Source: Sistotremastrum niveocremeum HHB9708 (taxonomy: Eukaryota > Basidiomycota > Agaricomycetes > Sistotremastrales > Sistotremastraceae). From it: 64,000 nt of DNA. The notes under the pieces were generated by a model. The model searched no databases. It was not told the origin of the DNA and was given only the letters and a program-made list of their open reading frames with translations. The stretch spans positions 496,001 through 560,000 of the forward strand of contig KV419407.1 in the NCBI GenBank assembly GCA_001630475.1. Direction: 5' to 3'. How positions within the stretch are numbered: the stretch's first letter is position 1; every line of letters starts with the position of its first letter. Of the stretch, positions 48,061 through 59,916 are shown piece by piece. Made by a program: the position numbers and the translations under genes.

Positions 48061-50133
48061 TCAAGAAGATAAGAACATCCCGCGCCTCTGTGCTTGCGCT
48101 GTGCTCCAGACGTGCCATGTCTTGCGCCACTTTTGCTTGCTTTCGTTCTCGCTACGAATAAACTGCGGCGAAGGAAATAGTGCGTAATTCAAAGCCTTGG
48201 AATCAATCGTCTCGCCATCCAAGTATACAGTAGGGTTGGCAGAGTCCAGCTGCCCCGCGAGAAGACGTGGTGGGTCATGAATCCTTGTCTTGAGGTATCG
48301 ATCGAGTTTGCCCGAAAAAGCTCTCGTCTGGCTGGCATCGGGGCCTAAAGGAGTTCGCAACCGAGGAGTACTGGCAGACACCCAAATTTTCAGGCGCTCA
48401 ATGGTACGTCCAAGATCACGACGGTTCGCGAGAGCTGTCAGGACGTTTTCGGCGTAAGGACCGGCGACTGAGACTTTCTCGATCAACTTCAGGCAAATGA
48501 AGATCTCTGTCCATTGATTGACTTTCGGTTGGGTCCCACGAAGCTTGAAGACTTTGGCGTTCTCGAAGTATACAGTCAGATCCTTAAGGGTATCTGGATG
48601 CCACCCCGCCTGAGACGAAACGCCTTTCGAGTGGTTATTCGGCTGAAGCCCGTGGAGAACATATCGAGTGCCGCGAGATGATGAGAATTGCACTGTGATT
48701 TGGGTAGGACTCATGTCGCAGTCAAGCTCTTCGGCAGAACGCATGGCAGGTGATAATGACGGTGGAAGCGTTAGAGAGATGCAGGATGAGTCGCTAGACA
48801 ACTGGGATGCCAGTGGGCCTGATGACGCTGTAGGTGCACTTGGTCCAACAGAATATATGCCACCTTCAAATTGAAGTAGTTTTTTAAATTCAAAGAGCGT
48901 GAAGATCCGGTTCATGTCTTTGCCATGCATTTCGCCAAGTAGGAGATATCGGAGATTTGGGACGGGAATAGGGATAATGGCATCGTAATAGTCGAAGGAT
49001 GTAATTTGCGCACGACAGGAGAACGCCCACTCGAGGCGGACTAATGAATGGAACATTGCGAGAGTGAGTGCGATGGTTTCGAAGGCCACGTTCTGTAGAT
49101 CACGACATCGGATGCAAAGGACGCGCAGCTCCGGCCACGCATTCAGAATCGGGGCCAAATCTTCAAACTCCAAGATTTGGTAATCGACGATTGTGATTTC
49201 GACTACACCCGGGAGGGCGCGAAGGGAAGGGATCTGCGCGTTCTTGTCGCCTGTGTTATTAACAACCGAGATTCGGACCGTGTCGAGGTGATCGAGAGCT
49301 TGAACAAGATCATGAAGTTGGGGGAGGTGAGTTTCGCCCAAGTTGACTGATAACACTTCGATCTTGGCGGATTGAGAGAGAACTCTAGCCTTGAAAGTCT
49401 CGAATTCGATATTGTGCAGAATATCGGCGCGCAATGACCTGACCGGGACACATGTACGCATATCTGTCAATGTGCTTATATGCGCCGGGCAGTGACCATC
49501 GTCTATGTCCGCCCACATGCCAGGATCATTGAGCGTCTCGTGACACCATCTCTGGCTCCTGTAACGTCGATTAGCACTTTGTACCCAGGCATTTACAAGT
49601 TGAGATACTCACACAAGCATGATGTTATGCCAGTCCCATGTAGACCGACCCTTCGAAGCCAATGGCACTTGTCGCTTGATCATCGTTACCAACTCTTGTG
49701 GTAGGGAGAGAAAGACCGCTGCATTACCCGTAACGACAGGTTCGTCGACAAGGGACTGAGGAAGAACGGGCCGTAGAGCTTCTCGCATTCTTAGCACGCG
49801 CCCAAGCTTGGGGACGTTGCGCGCAATCCATTTCGACTGTGGCTCAGCTTCAAGCGATGATTTAGCAATGATAGTTTGAGAGGAGCTGGATTACTCACCA
49901 AGGTCTCCAATATTTGGCAGATGGCTCGGGCTAGTAAGGGCTCCTAGCGATGTACCATCCTTCCCCACACGGCCCTCTTCGATCAAACGTTCGCTGTGAA
50001 ATATATAGAGTTGTTTGATGAGTTCTCGCTGTCTTAATTTAATGGCTTGGGTGGGCTCGAAACCCAGGTTGTAGTACGGTTGGACCTGCAGTGCGTTTGG
50101 TAGATTGTGCATGTTGGTTTGGATCAAGTTCAA
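48061..50133 (-). CDS. F-box-like protein with leucine-rich C-terminal part
   Basis: Start at 50133 opens MNLIQTNMHNLPNALQVQPY, a helical N-terminal region. A second exon begins at an acceptor giving AEPQSKWIARNVPKLGRVLR and contains FLSLPQELVTMIKRQVPLAS with WDWHNIMLV, the pattern of a fungal F-box (LPxEL...). After a short exon, the last long exon (up to 48061) carries leucine-rich-repeat-like segments (KIEVLSVNLGETHLPQLHDL, LPGVVEITIVDYQILEFEDL, LRVLCIRCRDLQNVAFETIA). This build is very common in agaricomycetes, where F-box families are expanded. Frame looks intact. No specific target can be suggested. Confidence 0.7.
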
Positions 50134-51894
50134 CTTGCTTACGTCATGGATTGCCTTCTATCATCAAGAGCTGAAACTCTCTGGAACTTGTAACTTCGAG
50201 ACAATAATTGCTTCGTTGAGGAGACCTTGCATTAATATTGGTTCATTCATTGTCTCCATTCGCAATCGTCACGCAGAAGAAAATCGACCGTAAGATGGGT
50301 ACTCTGAGCGCATCGACTATCATGAGTACTCACCCTACTTAAATAATGTCTTATGTATTGCATGGATAGCTATGTAGTACAGGATACAAAGCCCGGAAGC
50401 ATTTGCGACAATCAATCCATTACCGAGTGGCCGCCTATCAGGGTTGAGAACGTGGCGATAACGGAAATTGATAACACGTGGACGATCTAAGATCTCTTGA
50501 TACTTCCGCTGGCTCTTTCGTCGAATGACATCTACACAACGCTGTTCCATCACACGAGTCGAGACTCCAAAGACACGCCGTGAAAGTTCTTATATATAAC
50601 GACTCATAATTTGAATCCGACGAGCGCGCCAAAGCCCTGGTCCGGAGTATAATGATAAGTATTGCCAAGTAGTCCGGAATAGCAAATGCCAGCCTAGGAT
50701 CACAAAACCGAGGTACAAGTATGATCACCTTTGGGTCTGATACTTGTGATGCCCTGACGGAGAAAGGCGTAGGCCTCGAATACTCTGCCGGTCCGAAAAG
50801 CCTTGACGAATCCAGAACAAGAGAAGAGTGAACATAAGACCCGCATTGTCGCAAGAAGAACCAAGTAGATGGCCTGAAGATCCAGACATATATCCTGAAT
50901 TCCTGTGGCATAATGTGCCTTTTCCGGGCGAACCCCCGAAAGGAGGGATCAGATTGGTATCGGCAGAGCACCAACTCGGAGGCTTGAAACAGATGAGAGC
51001 GGACAATGGCTTGCCTACGTTGCATGGGCTGGCACGACAGGATCAGGGATTAAGTGCGGTGTCACTAATGTCTTCGGTTGACCGTTGAGTGAAGGGCTCA
51101 CTGCAAAATTCAGCCATGCGCAATCGTCGGAAATGCAGATATCAGGGATACAGAGAATGGTAACCTCTTTCCCAGTGTCATTTATTTGAAGGCTGAATGT
51201 ACATTCGCGAGGAGATCAACCGATGGAGCTGCTTGAATAAAAGTGGTTCATGGGCCGGTCGTTATATTTTCGTACGCCTATGCACCGCACTCGTAAAGCC
51301 TGGCCCTGTAGACGATGATCGATCATGAACGTGAAAGTCGATAAAAGTTTCAGCAGTTCGACAAAATATCGATCTTGTCAATCTATGTTGACTAAATGTG
51401 TGGCATCAGGTGTGGTAAGACAATGATGGATTCCTCAGCTACGGCTCGGAAACTCAGATTGTTTTGTTTCGTTGATGAGCCTTTGAAATGACGCTCATAC
51501 CGATTAGACATGGTCAACACGGAAGGAGGGATCATGCATGTGCGTAGCCTTTCTTATTTTCGCGGAGCAAGAGGTCGAGACTCGAGAGTATGCCTTTTTA
51601 ATCTTGAGTGGCATGCGAACGTGTTCTTGTTATTTCGGTCTTGCAACATGGAGCAGGAATCTGACGCAATGTATTAATGCCTGCCAAGAGACAAGGAGAC
51701 TGATTGCATAGTACTGACTTTGGATAGACAGCTGTTCCATGCAATCGCCAACATTCGTGGTTGATGCTCCCCCCCTTTGTGAGAATCGCTACCGGAGCAG
51801 GAAGAACGGGGTTGGGGCCGTCATTTTTAAGTGGACAGTTGCGTCGCTGCTCTACCTATATCATTTTAATAAAGGAATGAGCCTCGTATGAAGG
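50134..51894. other. Gene-poor stretch
   Basis: About 1.76 kb. Open frames on both strands (the longest, 195 codons, on the minus strand at 50438-51025) show no recognisable domain and no splice pattern. I see no gene, tRNA or repeat here. Confidence 0.4.
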
Positions 51895-53250
51895 AGGTTG
51901 AACAACTCAAATGGTGGCGCAAATGTTGAGGACTAGAAAATAATAAGCAGGTCGTTATTAATTGTGAATAGGCATCCCCACCCACCAAAGGGAGAAAGTT
52001 CACGTATGCCGCCTGGCAGTCCCCTTTAACACACGCAACATGGATGACCACCAAGAGACCTAAAATCGGATGAGGTGTTATCCAATAGTAGTACCATTAG
52101 TCGAGTGACAGCGCACTATCAGGGACCAAAATGGATTGGTGGGTGCAGTGAACGTCGAGCAAAAGCAGTTACTGCCAGTGGTCGGTGCCGAGATAACCGA
52201 AGTAGTCACGGTACTAGTTGCTCTTGACTCTGATAGCGACGAGCTCAGGCTTCACTGCTCCCCGGAAATCTCAATGGAAATGCTCCAATAATGGCACTGC
52301 TAATTGTTTCCACCTGGAAAATTTCCCCTTTGACGGTCATTCTCAAGACGGATTTCTCTTACCTGTAGGTAGTCCTGTGTCTTCAAGGGCAGCGTTCACT
52401 CTAGCTGTAATGTCACGGTGGAGCGAAGGCAATTCATTCTCAGCTCGTGTGTGCTATAAGTAACAGCCCAACTTTTTGTCTTTCGCTCTATCTCTTCTTC
52501 TCCCCTCTTTCTTGCTACGGTTGATTCCCGCCATCGACTTCTTGTTCTGCCGCTCCTCCACGTCCTGGTTTGATGTATACTCCGTACAACTGCGGCGACA
52601 GGGTTACTGTCGTGAACGAGCTGGGTTGCATTGGCTTGGTGGGCGGGGGGGATGTCGAGCGTGTTGTCGTCTATGAGGTACGTGGATGATGGAAAATGGA
52701 CCCGTCAAATCCAAACGCATACTAGGTACGTCGTCGCTTTTCTTTTTCAATAGGTCTTCTAACAGCAAGTATCTTCCTCTAGCTCCATGGAACTTTGAGG
52801 CCGCACTAGTATACGATAGTTGCGCAGTCTTGAAACCATGCGAGCAAGGCATGCAAGGATATCGCAAGATGACGCTTTCGCGCGGGCTACCAAGACATCG
52901 CCGAGTACATCGCCAGTGCAATGGGAAGCATAGCACATGATGCAGGATCTTCTCCCATGAAAGCGAAAGCAGACGCTTTCCCCATGGTGGTTACGGTGAG
53001 TTGCTCGCCGTTCTCATCCTTTCCAATTGGCGAAATGAATGGGCAGTTCGGAAATGGGGATGGACCACGGGACCAGTGATCCGTGTCCTTTGCTGGGTTG
53101 GGGAATGGAGGTAGCAATAGAAAGTGCAGACCGTCGTTGGGAGCAGCGCCTTGGTTGCCAGTGAGCGTTCGCAAGCAGCGTTAGACTGGGGTCCTCCCCA
53201 ATCAGAAGGTCTACGATGCTTCACAGGACGTGACCCAGTCTCTACCGTAT
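51895..53250 (+). repeat. Tandem duplication, copy A
   Basis: First of two direct copies spaced about 1,360 bases apart. Shared landmarks in order: ggttgaacaactcaa (51897), gtgaacgtcgagca (about 52149), aaggcaattcattctcagct (52427), a TATA-like gtgctataag (52452), a pyrimidine-rich leader, then a nearly identical block of about 125 bases around the ATG at 52573. The open frame from that ATG gives MYTPYNCGDRVTVVNELGCI and ends at a GT donor after 35 codons (52677). What follows is less conserved and I could not join it to convincing further exons, so it may be a small gene or a gene relic. Confidence 0.75.
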
Positions 53251-53276
53251 CATCTAAGACGAAGGAGCCCCAAAGC

Positions 53277-54600
53277 AGGTTAAGCAGCTCAAGAGGCAGG
53301 ACATACTGTAGACTATCAATAAGCAGGGAGAGTTAACGTGCCTCGCCTGGTATCGACTATAATGGTATACTGTGTAACACATGCACCATAATTGACCACC
53401 AAGATACCTAAACAGAATAGAGTGATATCCACTATCATTGGTCAGGTAAAAATGCAGAATCAAGAGGGACCAACATTATTGTGCATTGGGAGTGCAGTGA
53501 ACGTCGAGCAGAAGGTAGTTCAGTTGCCGGTCGGTGCCGAGATAATGGAAGTACCAGAAGCGTCGCTGCTTCAAGTGCTCTTGACCGGCTTGACCACCAC
53601 CACCAGCGACGACCCTGCACTACTCTCCAAAATTCTACATGGAAATGCTATGGGGCTCATCGTTTTCACTTAGCGAAAATTCCCCTTTGACTGTCATTCT
53701 TAGAATGGACGCTTGCTTGCAGGCAGTGCTCTGTAGCTTCAAGGGCAGCATTCGCTCTGGCTCTAGTAAACATGAGCGAAGGCAATTCATTCTCAGCTCG
53801 TGTGTGCTATAAGAAACAGGCCAATTTTTGTCTTCCGCCCTATCTTCTTCTCCCCTCTTTCGTGCTATAGTTGATTCTCGCCATCAACTTCTTGTTCTGC
53901 CGCTCCTCCACGTCCTGGTTTGATGTATACTCCGTACAACTGCGGCGACAGGGTTACTGTCGTGAACGAGCTGGGTTGCATTGGCTTGGTGGGCGGGGGG
54001 GACGTCGAGCCTGTTGTCGTCTATGAGGTACGTTGAAGGTGGACCAATGGACCCCTCAAATCCAAACGCATATCACGTACGTCGCCGCTTTTCTTTCTCA
54101 TTGGCTTTTCTGACAGCAAGCATTTTCCTCTAGCTCCATGACACTTCAAGGCCGCAGACGTATCCGACAATCGCGCGGTCTTGAAACTATGCGAGCAATG
54201 CATGCAAGAATACAGTGGGATCTCGCATGGGCTTGCAAGACGTCACCGGGTACTCCACTAGTGCAATCGGAAGCGTAGCGACGCGATAGTTCCCATGAAA
54301 GCGAAAGCAAATGTTTTCCCGTGGTAGTTGTCGAGAGTTGCTAATCGTTCGCATCGTTTCTAGTTGGCTAAATGAATGGGCAGTTCGGAAACTGGGACGG
54401 ACTGGTGATCTATCACCGGTGCTGCGTTGGGAAACGGGGGTGTTGAGCTCAGATCGTGGTGGTAGAAACTACCGTCATTGGGAGCAGCACCTTGGTTGAG
54501 CGTTGGCAAGCATCGTTAGAGTGGGGTCCTTCCCAATTAGAATGTCGACGATGCATCGCATAACGCGGCCTACTCTCCGCTGTATTAGCTAGGACCATCG
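53277..54600 (+). repeat. Tandem duplication, copy B
   Basis: Second copy, same orientation. The matching ATG is at 53933 and the same 35-codon frame (one Arg-to-Pro change, D-V-E-P) ends at a gtacgt donor after 54037. The TATA-like gtgctataag is at 53808. Both copies share agttcggaaa (53043, 54382) and an end near ccttggttg (53151, 54490). Overall similarity by eye is moderate to high but uneven: strongest around the ATG and leader, weaker toward the ends. Confidence 0.75.
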
Positions 54601-54807
54601 CAGTCTTGTCAGCAGTCGTACTGAGCTTGAGCCACTGCGGTGTGACTGTGCCAATTTGATGCTACCGCGACGTTGAGACATGTGAATACACCTAAGCCCT
54701 GGCTCGTGGGTGCTTGAACCTCCGTCTGGTCTCCCGAGTAGCAGTATATATTGGCCGTAGGGTCGACGGCAACGAGTCGGTCCCAGGTCTGCATTGCCTG
54801 AGCAGCC

Positions 54808-55841
54808 ATGCAAGAGAACGGCGTCAACGGAAAGCGACGTTCGCTATGGTTGTATCTACGACTAAGGCTCACAGCTGCTCTGCTCAGATTCCCTATTCAC
54901 ATCGTCAGAGCACTCGGACTACGGTCTCACCTTGGTCTTCTTCCAAAGTCCATCTCCATCAAACCTAGCTACACGACTTTCATCACCTCTTCCCAAGAGC
55001 CATCTCGTCGTATCAAGCTCAACATCTACTATCCCCCAGAGTCTGTTCTGAAGGACAATCACAAACTACCAGTTCATATCTCCTTTCATGGCAGCGGATT
55101 CGTCGTTCCATGTCTTGGCCAAGACGCGGAGCAATGCGCCTGGATAGCCAACACTGTCGGTTGCGTCGTTATCGATGCCGACTATGCAAAGGCTCCGGAG
55201 CGACCATTTCCTGCCGCATATGACGACGCCAAAGACGCCGCGTTATGGGCTATTTCTGAGGCTCGCACCACTGGCAAATGGAATCCAGAGAAAGTAACGA
55301 TAGGAGGATATTCGGCAGGTGCTAATCTGGCGTTGGCAGTCGCGGTGACGCTGCCCCAGAACTCGATCAAGTCGGTCATCGCCTGGTATCCTCCTACGGA
55401 CTGGGTTAGTCGGCGAGAGAAGAACGAAGAAGTAGTTCCTCTGCCCAAGCATCAACCAGGCGTTGAACTTGGCCCAAAATTGAGACGATTCTTCGACCAG
55501 TGCTACGCACTGCCTGAGCTCGATATAACCGACGTCAGGATTTCTCCTGAGAATGCGGACCCATCCCGTTTTCCACCTGTCCTCTGTCTTGTAAGCGATT
55601 CAACTGCACTTGTATTGGGCTAAGCTGACGTGCGGGCCAGGTTGGAGACCGAGATCCCTTATTTGCGGACAGTCTCTCACTAGTCGAGAAGTTGCGCAAG
55701 GCAGGCCGCGACGCAGAGACGTTCATCGTCGAGAATGCCGGGCATGGCTGGGACAAGTTTTCCAAGAGCCCTCCGTACTCTGAATTGCTTGTGGAAGCTA
55801 TGCACAAGATAGCAAAACGCTTGCAGGACGTTCACGCCTAG
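54808..55841 (+). CDS. Alpha/beta hydrolase (HSL-like carboxylesterase)
   Basis: Two exons, 54808-55590 and 55641-55841; about 327 residues. The N terminus has a hydrophobic segment (LRLTAALLRFPIHIVRAL) that may anchor it to a membrane. The oxyanion-hole motif is HISFHGSGFV, HGSG in place of the more usual HGGG. The nucleophile elbow is GGYSAGANLA (G-x-S-x-G). The acid is probably the Asp in VGDRDPLFADS and the His in NAGHGWDKF, so the triad is complete. This is the hormone-sensitive-lipase-like family of small-ester hydrolases. Natural substrate unknown. Confidence 0.9.
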
Positions 55842-56145
55842 TGTGCTCGACATTTGTAGAAAATGAATGCACGATTCATACTATCTTCCCAATGCATACC
55901 TTTGGCACTCTCCGATGCGCTGGAGGACGCGAGCCTCAAGTGTGGCTTGAATCCTTATAAGGTTGCTTTGATTTCGGGGAACCGGAACCCGGTTGCCCTC
56001 CTCTTTTTGTAGCGAGTGGCATGCGCATGGGTGGCAGTGGCACGTCGCTTCAGAGCATCATAAAAAGGGCGAAAATCACCAGAACTCCCATCACCTTACT
56101 CCTACCTTCTCCTTAGCCACCGAGTCACCTGAAGCTTCTGAATCC
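55842..56145. other. Spacer
   Basis: 304 bases between two plus-strand genes; promoter of the next gene expected. Nothing distinctive. Confidence 0.35.
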
Positions 56146-56817
56146 ATGTCCGAGACAGATCACCCAAGTACTGGAGCTAGCGCTAGTACTGGCATAGAAA
56201 GCAACGCTGCCGAGTCTAGCCTCAGATCCCTGGATTACGATGATCACGATGATTGGCTTTATGCTACAAGTGGGCCACTTATTTTCCAGTCATGCAAGCA
56301 ATCTCCGAAAATTCTGAACCGGATGCCTTTCATTTAGGGCGAAAAGATAAACGACTATGCGCCGTCCTTCACGATTATTCAAATCAGGGCCTCAGTTATG
56401 TTGAGATGCTACATAAACTACCTGAAGCCGCCTTTGTCAATTTCAAGTACGATCTTCGGTATGAGTTCTGGGTGTATGCAGGTGGCTGAAGAGTGACTCT
56501 CTAGTGAAAAGCAACTCAAGAAACTTTTGAAACACTACAACCTCCCTATACGTCGACCGGCTAGACTCTCCGACGAGGAGTCCGTGCAATGCGTACTCAG
56601 TTTGGCCGATCAGGACGAGAAACTAGGGGTGAATCGGATTTGGAAGATGCTGGGAAAGGACGGCATCTATATATCACGGTGAGCATGTCCCGATGCACAC
56701 TCCTTTTACGAAGAACTCAGTGACATTGACAGCTACCGGATTCGTCAAATTCTACTTGAATATCGTCCAGAGGAGAATGAAGCTCGACTGCCCCGATTCA
56801 GATATGCAGAAGATTGA
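56146..56817 (+). CDS. Short helix-turn-helix-type protein
   Basis: Four exons, 56146-56269, 56338-56458, 56505-56678 and 56733-56817, total 504 coding bases. The N-terminal 40 residues are Ser/Asp-rich. Two helical units follow: KDKRLCAVLHDYSNQGLSYV, then EKQLKKLLKHYNLPIRRPAR, and DEESVQCVLSLADQDEKLGV with GVNRIWKMLGKDGIYISRYR and IRQILLEYRPEENEARLPRF. This resembles tandem helix-turn-helix regions that, in other agaricomycete proteins, sit in front of an integrase-like core. No such core follows here. It may be an independent DNA-binding protein, or all that remains of a larger gene. It converges on the PFA4-like gene, whose stop is 141 bases away. Confidence 0.5.
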
Positions 56818-56958
56818 TGTTCGAGCTCGCGATTTGCCTGCATTCCCTGATTTTGACACGTATACTCAGTGTATTCACCATACATGATACGACAAAAATG
56901 ATCACCAGACATATTCACTACGGCAGCCAACCACGAAGCAATGTCTATGCAACGACGG

Positions 56959-58698
56959 CTATTCCGATTCCGGATTATAATAGTTATAACGTGTGGCATC
57001 CTCACCGCGAGTGGCCATATACCTGCGCAGTACCTCCTCACGATCGATTGTCTTTACTTCAACACCTTCTGATCCTCTTCGTTTCCTGACCAACGGCTCG
57101 TCATCTGAGGACTCTGTCCCTTCCGATGACGGAGTCATCTGCTCTATGTTGTCCGTTGCTTCATATGGCGCTCGCGCTAGATGACTTGTTCGCAGTCGCG
57201 CATTTGATGGTTCCAAAGTCGGATTTACACCATCACCATACGTCCAGGGCGACGCGGGTAGCGGTCTCGACGGCCCATTATTTGAGTAAGGATCCTTCGG
57301 TGGCCATGCCATTTGGACCTCCACATCTAGAGGACCGAGACCGGTGAGACCGGGTGACTAACCAGCCGCCTTGAGCACCCTTCGCTCGACGAGGCATATA
57401 GTCACCAGCGTCATCAGTCTTCCAACTCGCTGGGGTGCTCTCGACGTCGAAATTCAACCCACTTACCCTCGCCTGAGCCCACCTGATACTTGAGCCCATT
57501 TCCCGTCGGGTTCGTAGGCCAGCACCAGAGCAGAGGATTTCGACCAAGTACCGATTTCAGGTTCTCCGCTACGCCGAGGTCCTGTTAAGGGGACTTAATC
57601 GTCAATTCTTATGACCTGGATATAATTGCCTACATATGGGAATTTGACCTTATGGGATGTCAGACGGGTTTTGATTTCTATCACAAGAGACATCTCACCT
57701 CACGTATTTTCCCCCTGCGTATCAATGTGGCGACTTTGTCCTTCTCCCAGCCTTCAATTGTCGTGGTGTTGGTTAACACACAGTAGAAGTGATATAGACT
57801 GTCACACGAGTCAGATCGCTCTCCCTGTCAGAATATCGACTCACCTGAAAATCCCAACTGCTAAGATGACAGGGACACATGTTGTATAATTCAGGACAAT
57901 GAAGACAATCTCTGTGTTAGAAGGTTCGATCTGGCGAGGGTTTGACTCCTGAACAAAAGCTTGATTTGGATGTCAGTACGTACCCAGTATCCATTCCCAA
58001 ACGAGTCTCGAACCCTCGCCGTCACCATAGCCAGGTGATAGGTGCAGGCCACATCCACAAAGAAGAGGAAGCGGAGGAAATGGGCGTAGTTGAAGTGTCC
58101 TATGCAATTGTTCACCCAAGGACAGTGATGGTCTGGCGATCTGAATGAGAGCGATTGTGATACAATATGGATATGTCATACCCATTCGAAGGATACATCT
58201 ATGCAGAGTTAGTTTTCAAACATACAACCGAATTAGTGGACACTCACCTACGACACTGTTTGCAATGATGAGCTCGAGGAGGTTTGTACTTCTCACATGT
58301 CCGACAATAGCGCGGCCCCCCAGTAAGCTTTTTCACTTCGACGTCGTCTCCAGAATTGAAATCAGGAATCTAATGCAGACAATCATCGTCCGCGCCTCTC
58401 TCCGTTCTATAACACGCTTACCCAATTTCTAGGCACGCGTCCTGGATCCACTGTCACACATAGAAAGTAGTTGTAATAGAGAAGAGACACGAGAATACTG
58501 ATTGAGATGGTAAAACGATGATGTCTAGGGGCAAAGACTCGCTGCTGACTTGAATGGGCCCAAGAGATATATCAGGTCTAGCGATAATTCATGACCGTAC
58601 CACGGCCAAATTATGAAGATTTGAGACGAATAAGAAATAAAAGCAATTAGAAGAGACGTGCAAGTAACCCAGATGCGTCCTGTGAGGCGGGATCCCAT
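56959..58698 (-). CDS. PFA4: PFA4-like DHHC palmitoyltransferase
   Basis: Endoplasmic-reticulum S-acyltransferase; yeast Pfa4 palmitoylates chitin synthase 3. The start at 58698 gives [20 protein letters not shown] (first helix), then [18 protein letters not shown]. The Cys-rich domain is [40 protein letters not shown], with catalytic DHHC made by joining across an intron (ATG-G / AC-CAT). [20 protein letters not shown] is the third membrane segment. The C-terminal part (exon ending at 56959) has [16 protein letters not shown] and an acidic Ser-rich tail. At least six exons. All Cys/His ligands are present. Confidence 0.93.
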
Positions 58699-58788
58699 GT
58701 ATTAGAGTGGTGGTTTAGAGAATGATGTTTACAGGCATTACTCGGCGTGTTGCGCGGCGAACCTGCCGAGCACTTCATAGCCATGGAC

Positions 58789-59820
58789 TCATGATGGCTC
58801 AATATGCTCTCCAACTTGCCATCGAACAAAATCAACTATCTCCACGCCTGGCTCCTCTCCTCCTTCCAGGCCGTGCTCGCGGCCCCATATTCGAAGCACA
58901 TCTTCGACGGACGCGCCCTCTGGTGACTGGGGGTACATCATGAACGGCTGCGCGTACAACGCGTCCGAAGTCGACTCATTGGACGAGTCTGATCGTATCG
59001 TCTGCGCCCCCATGCCAACTATCTGTCGTGCTACTGAACGCTCCAGCACGCCCAAGTCTGTCCGGAAATCTTTGGACTGCAGAAGTGCACCAAGATTGGT
59101 AGACTTAAGGCCGACAGCGACCAGACTGCTCATGCGACCTTGAGAAAGGTCTGCCGACACGGCGCCATGAACATAATTGGCCACTCGTAAACCGTATGGA
59201 CTCGAGGGAGGGAACGGGTCTTTGATGAACGTGATGGCTCGCCGTAAGCTAATGTTCTCTCCCACCTTGGCAATAGTGTCGCGGATGGCAGTGGAGATGC
59301 TGCTCTGGTATGGGTCGTGTCGTGATGCGTCGGAAGGGAGGAGTGGGGAATCGTTCAAAATATCCAAAGGGCATGGTGCAAACAATTTCTCCGAGTCCAC
59401 TGGCTCCGATATATATGCAGCAGTGTGTGCAATATCAGATACAAGTTTTCCAAACAACTCATTCCGCCCGACAAAGTCAGTTTCACAGTTAAGTTCGACC
59501 ATTGCAGCGCGTATGCCCCCCAGGCCGGAAGAGTGTCCAGTGCCTCCAGACAGAATGCAGACGCCGATCAACCCTTCTTTGGCAACGCGCCCCTGGACCT
59601 TGGCCGCCTTTTTGGCTCCCGACTCTGCGAGGTCATTTTGCAACCAAGACAATGCAGCAGAGACGTCGTTGTTCGTAGCTGAAAGTGCTTCCCGCGCTTT
59701 GGAAATCGAAGTCTCCGTGAGTTTTCTGAGCTCGGCAACGAGCTGAAGGGTTGGTTTGGGAGCAGTAGAGTAGCTTCTATGCAAAGATATGCATTGTCGA
59801 TTGACCAGTCGCTTGAGCAT
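58789..59820 (-). CDS. TSF1: Mitochondrial elongation factor Ts
   Basis: Guanine-nucleotide exchange factor for mitochondrial EF-Tu, on one uninterrupted exon of 343 residues, unlike nearly all its neighbours. Presequence MLKRLVNRQCISLHRSYSTA. The N-terminal UBA-like domain has LVAELRKLTETSISKAREAL followed by NNDVSAALSWLQNDL, and the core has VELNCETDFVGRNELF, a diagnostic EF-Ts motif. The second core repeat holds VANYVHGAVSADL and VARQIVGM; the C terminus has FMMYPQSPEGASVEDVL. Divergent with NAF1 across only 96 bases. Confidence 0.95.
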   Translation of the reverse strand: MLKRLVNRQCISLHRSYSTAPKPTLQLVAELRKLTETSISKAREALSATNNDVSAALSWLQNDLAESGAKKAAKVQGRVAKEGLIGVCILSGGTGHSSGLGGIRAAMVELNCETDFVGRNELFGKLVSDIAHTAAYISEPVDSEKLFAPCPLDILNDSPLLPSDASRHDPYQSSISTAIRDTIAKVGENISLRRAITFIKDPFPPSSPYGLRVANYVHGAVSADLSQGRMSSLVAVGLKSTNLGALLQSKDFRTDLGVLERSVARQIVGMGAQTIRSDSSNESTSDALYAQPFMMYPQSPEGASVEDVLRIWGREHGLEGGEEPGVEIVDFVRWQVGEHIEPS

Positions 59821-59916
59821 CTGACGGAGCCAGGTTTGACCGGTAAAGCAAAATTTGGCGAAGAACAGCTCGTTTTTGCCGAAGCGCTTGCCGATCCCTC
59901 TTCAAGTCCGCGAACC
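59821..59916. promoter_or_regulatory. Compact divergent promoter, EF-Ts / NAF1
   Basis: 96 bases between the two start codons. It is fully open in the NAF1 frame back to an in-frame ATG at 59779 inside the EF-Ts gene, so the start assignment at 59917 rests on the conserved NLASLFKVPDY start. Confidence 0.55.

Noticed and set aside
50438-51025. 195-codon open frame on the minus strand in the gene-poor stretch
   Set aside because: No recognisable domain, odd composition, no promoter or splice pattern; probably chance.
52887-53174. Minus-strand frame with protein-like segments in copy A of the tandem duplication
   Set aside because: Not preserved in copy B, so not supported as coding.
59779-59916. 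In-frame extension of NAF1 to an ATG within EF-Ts
   Set aside because: The added residues do not look like the family, and the conserved start NLASLFKVPDY lies at 59917.
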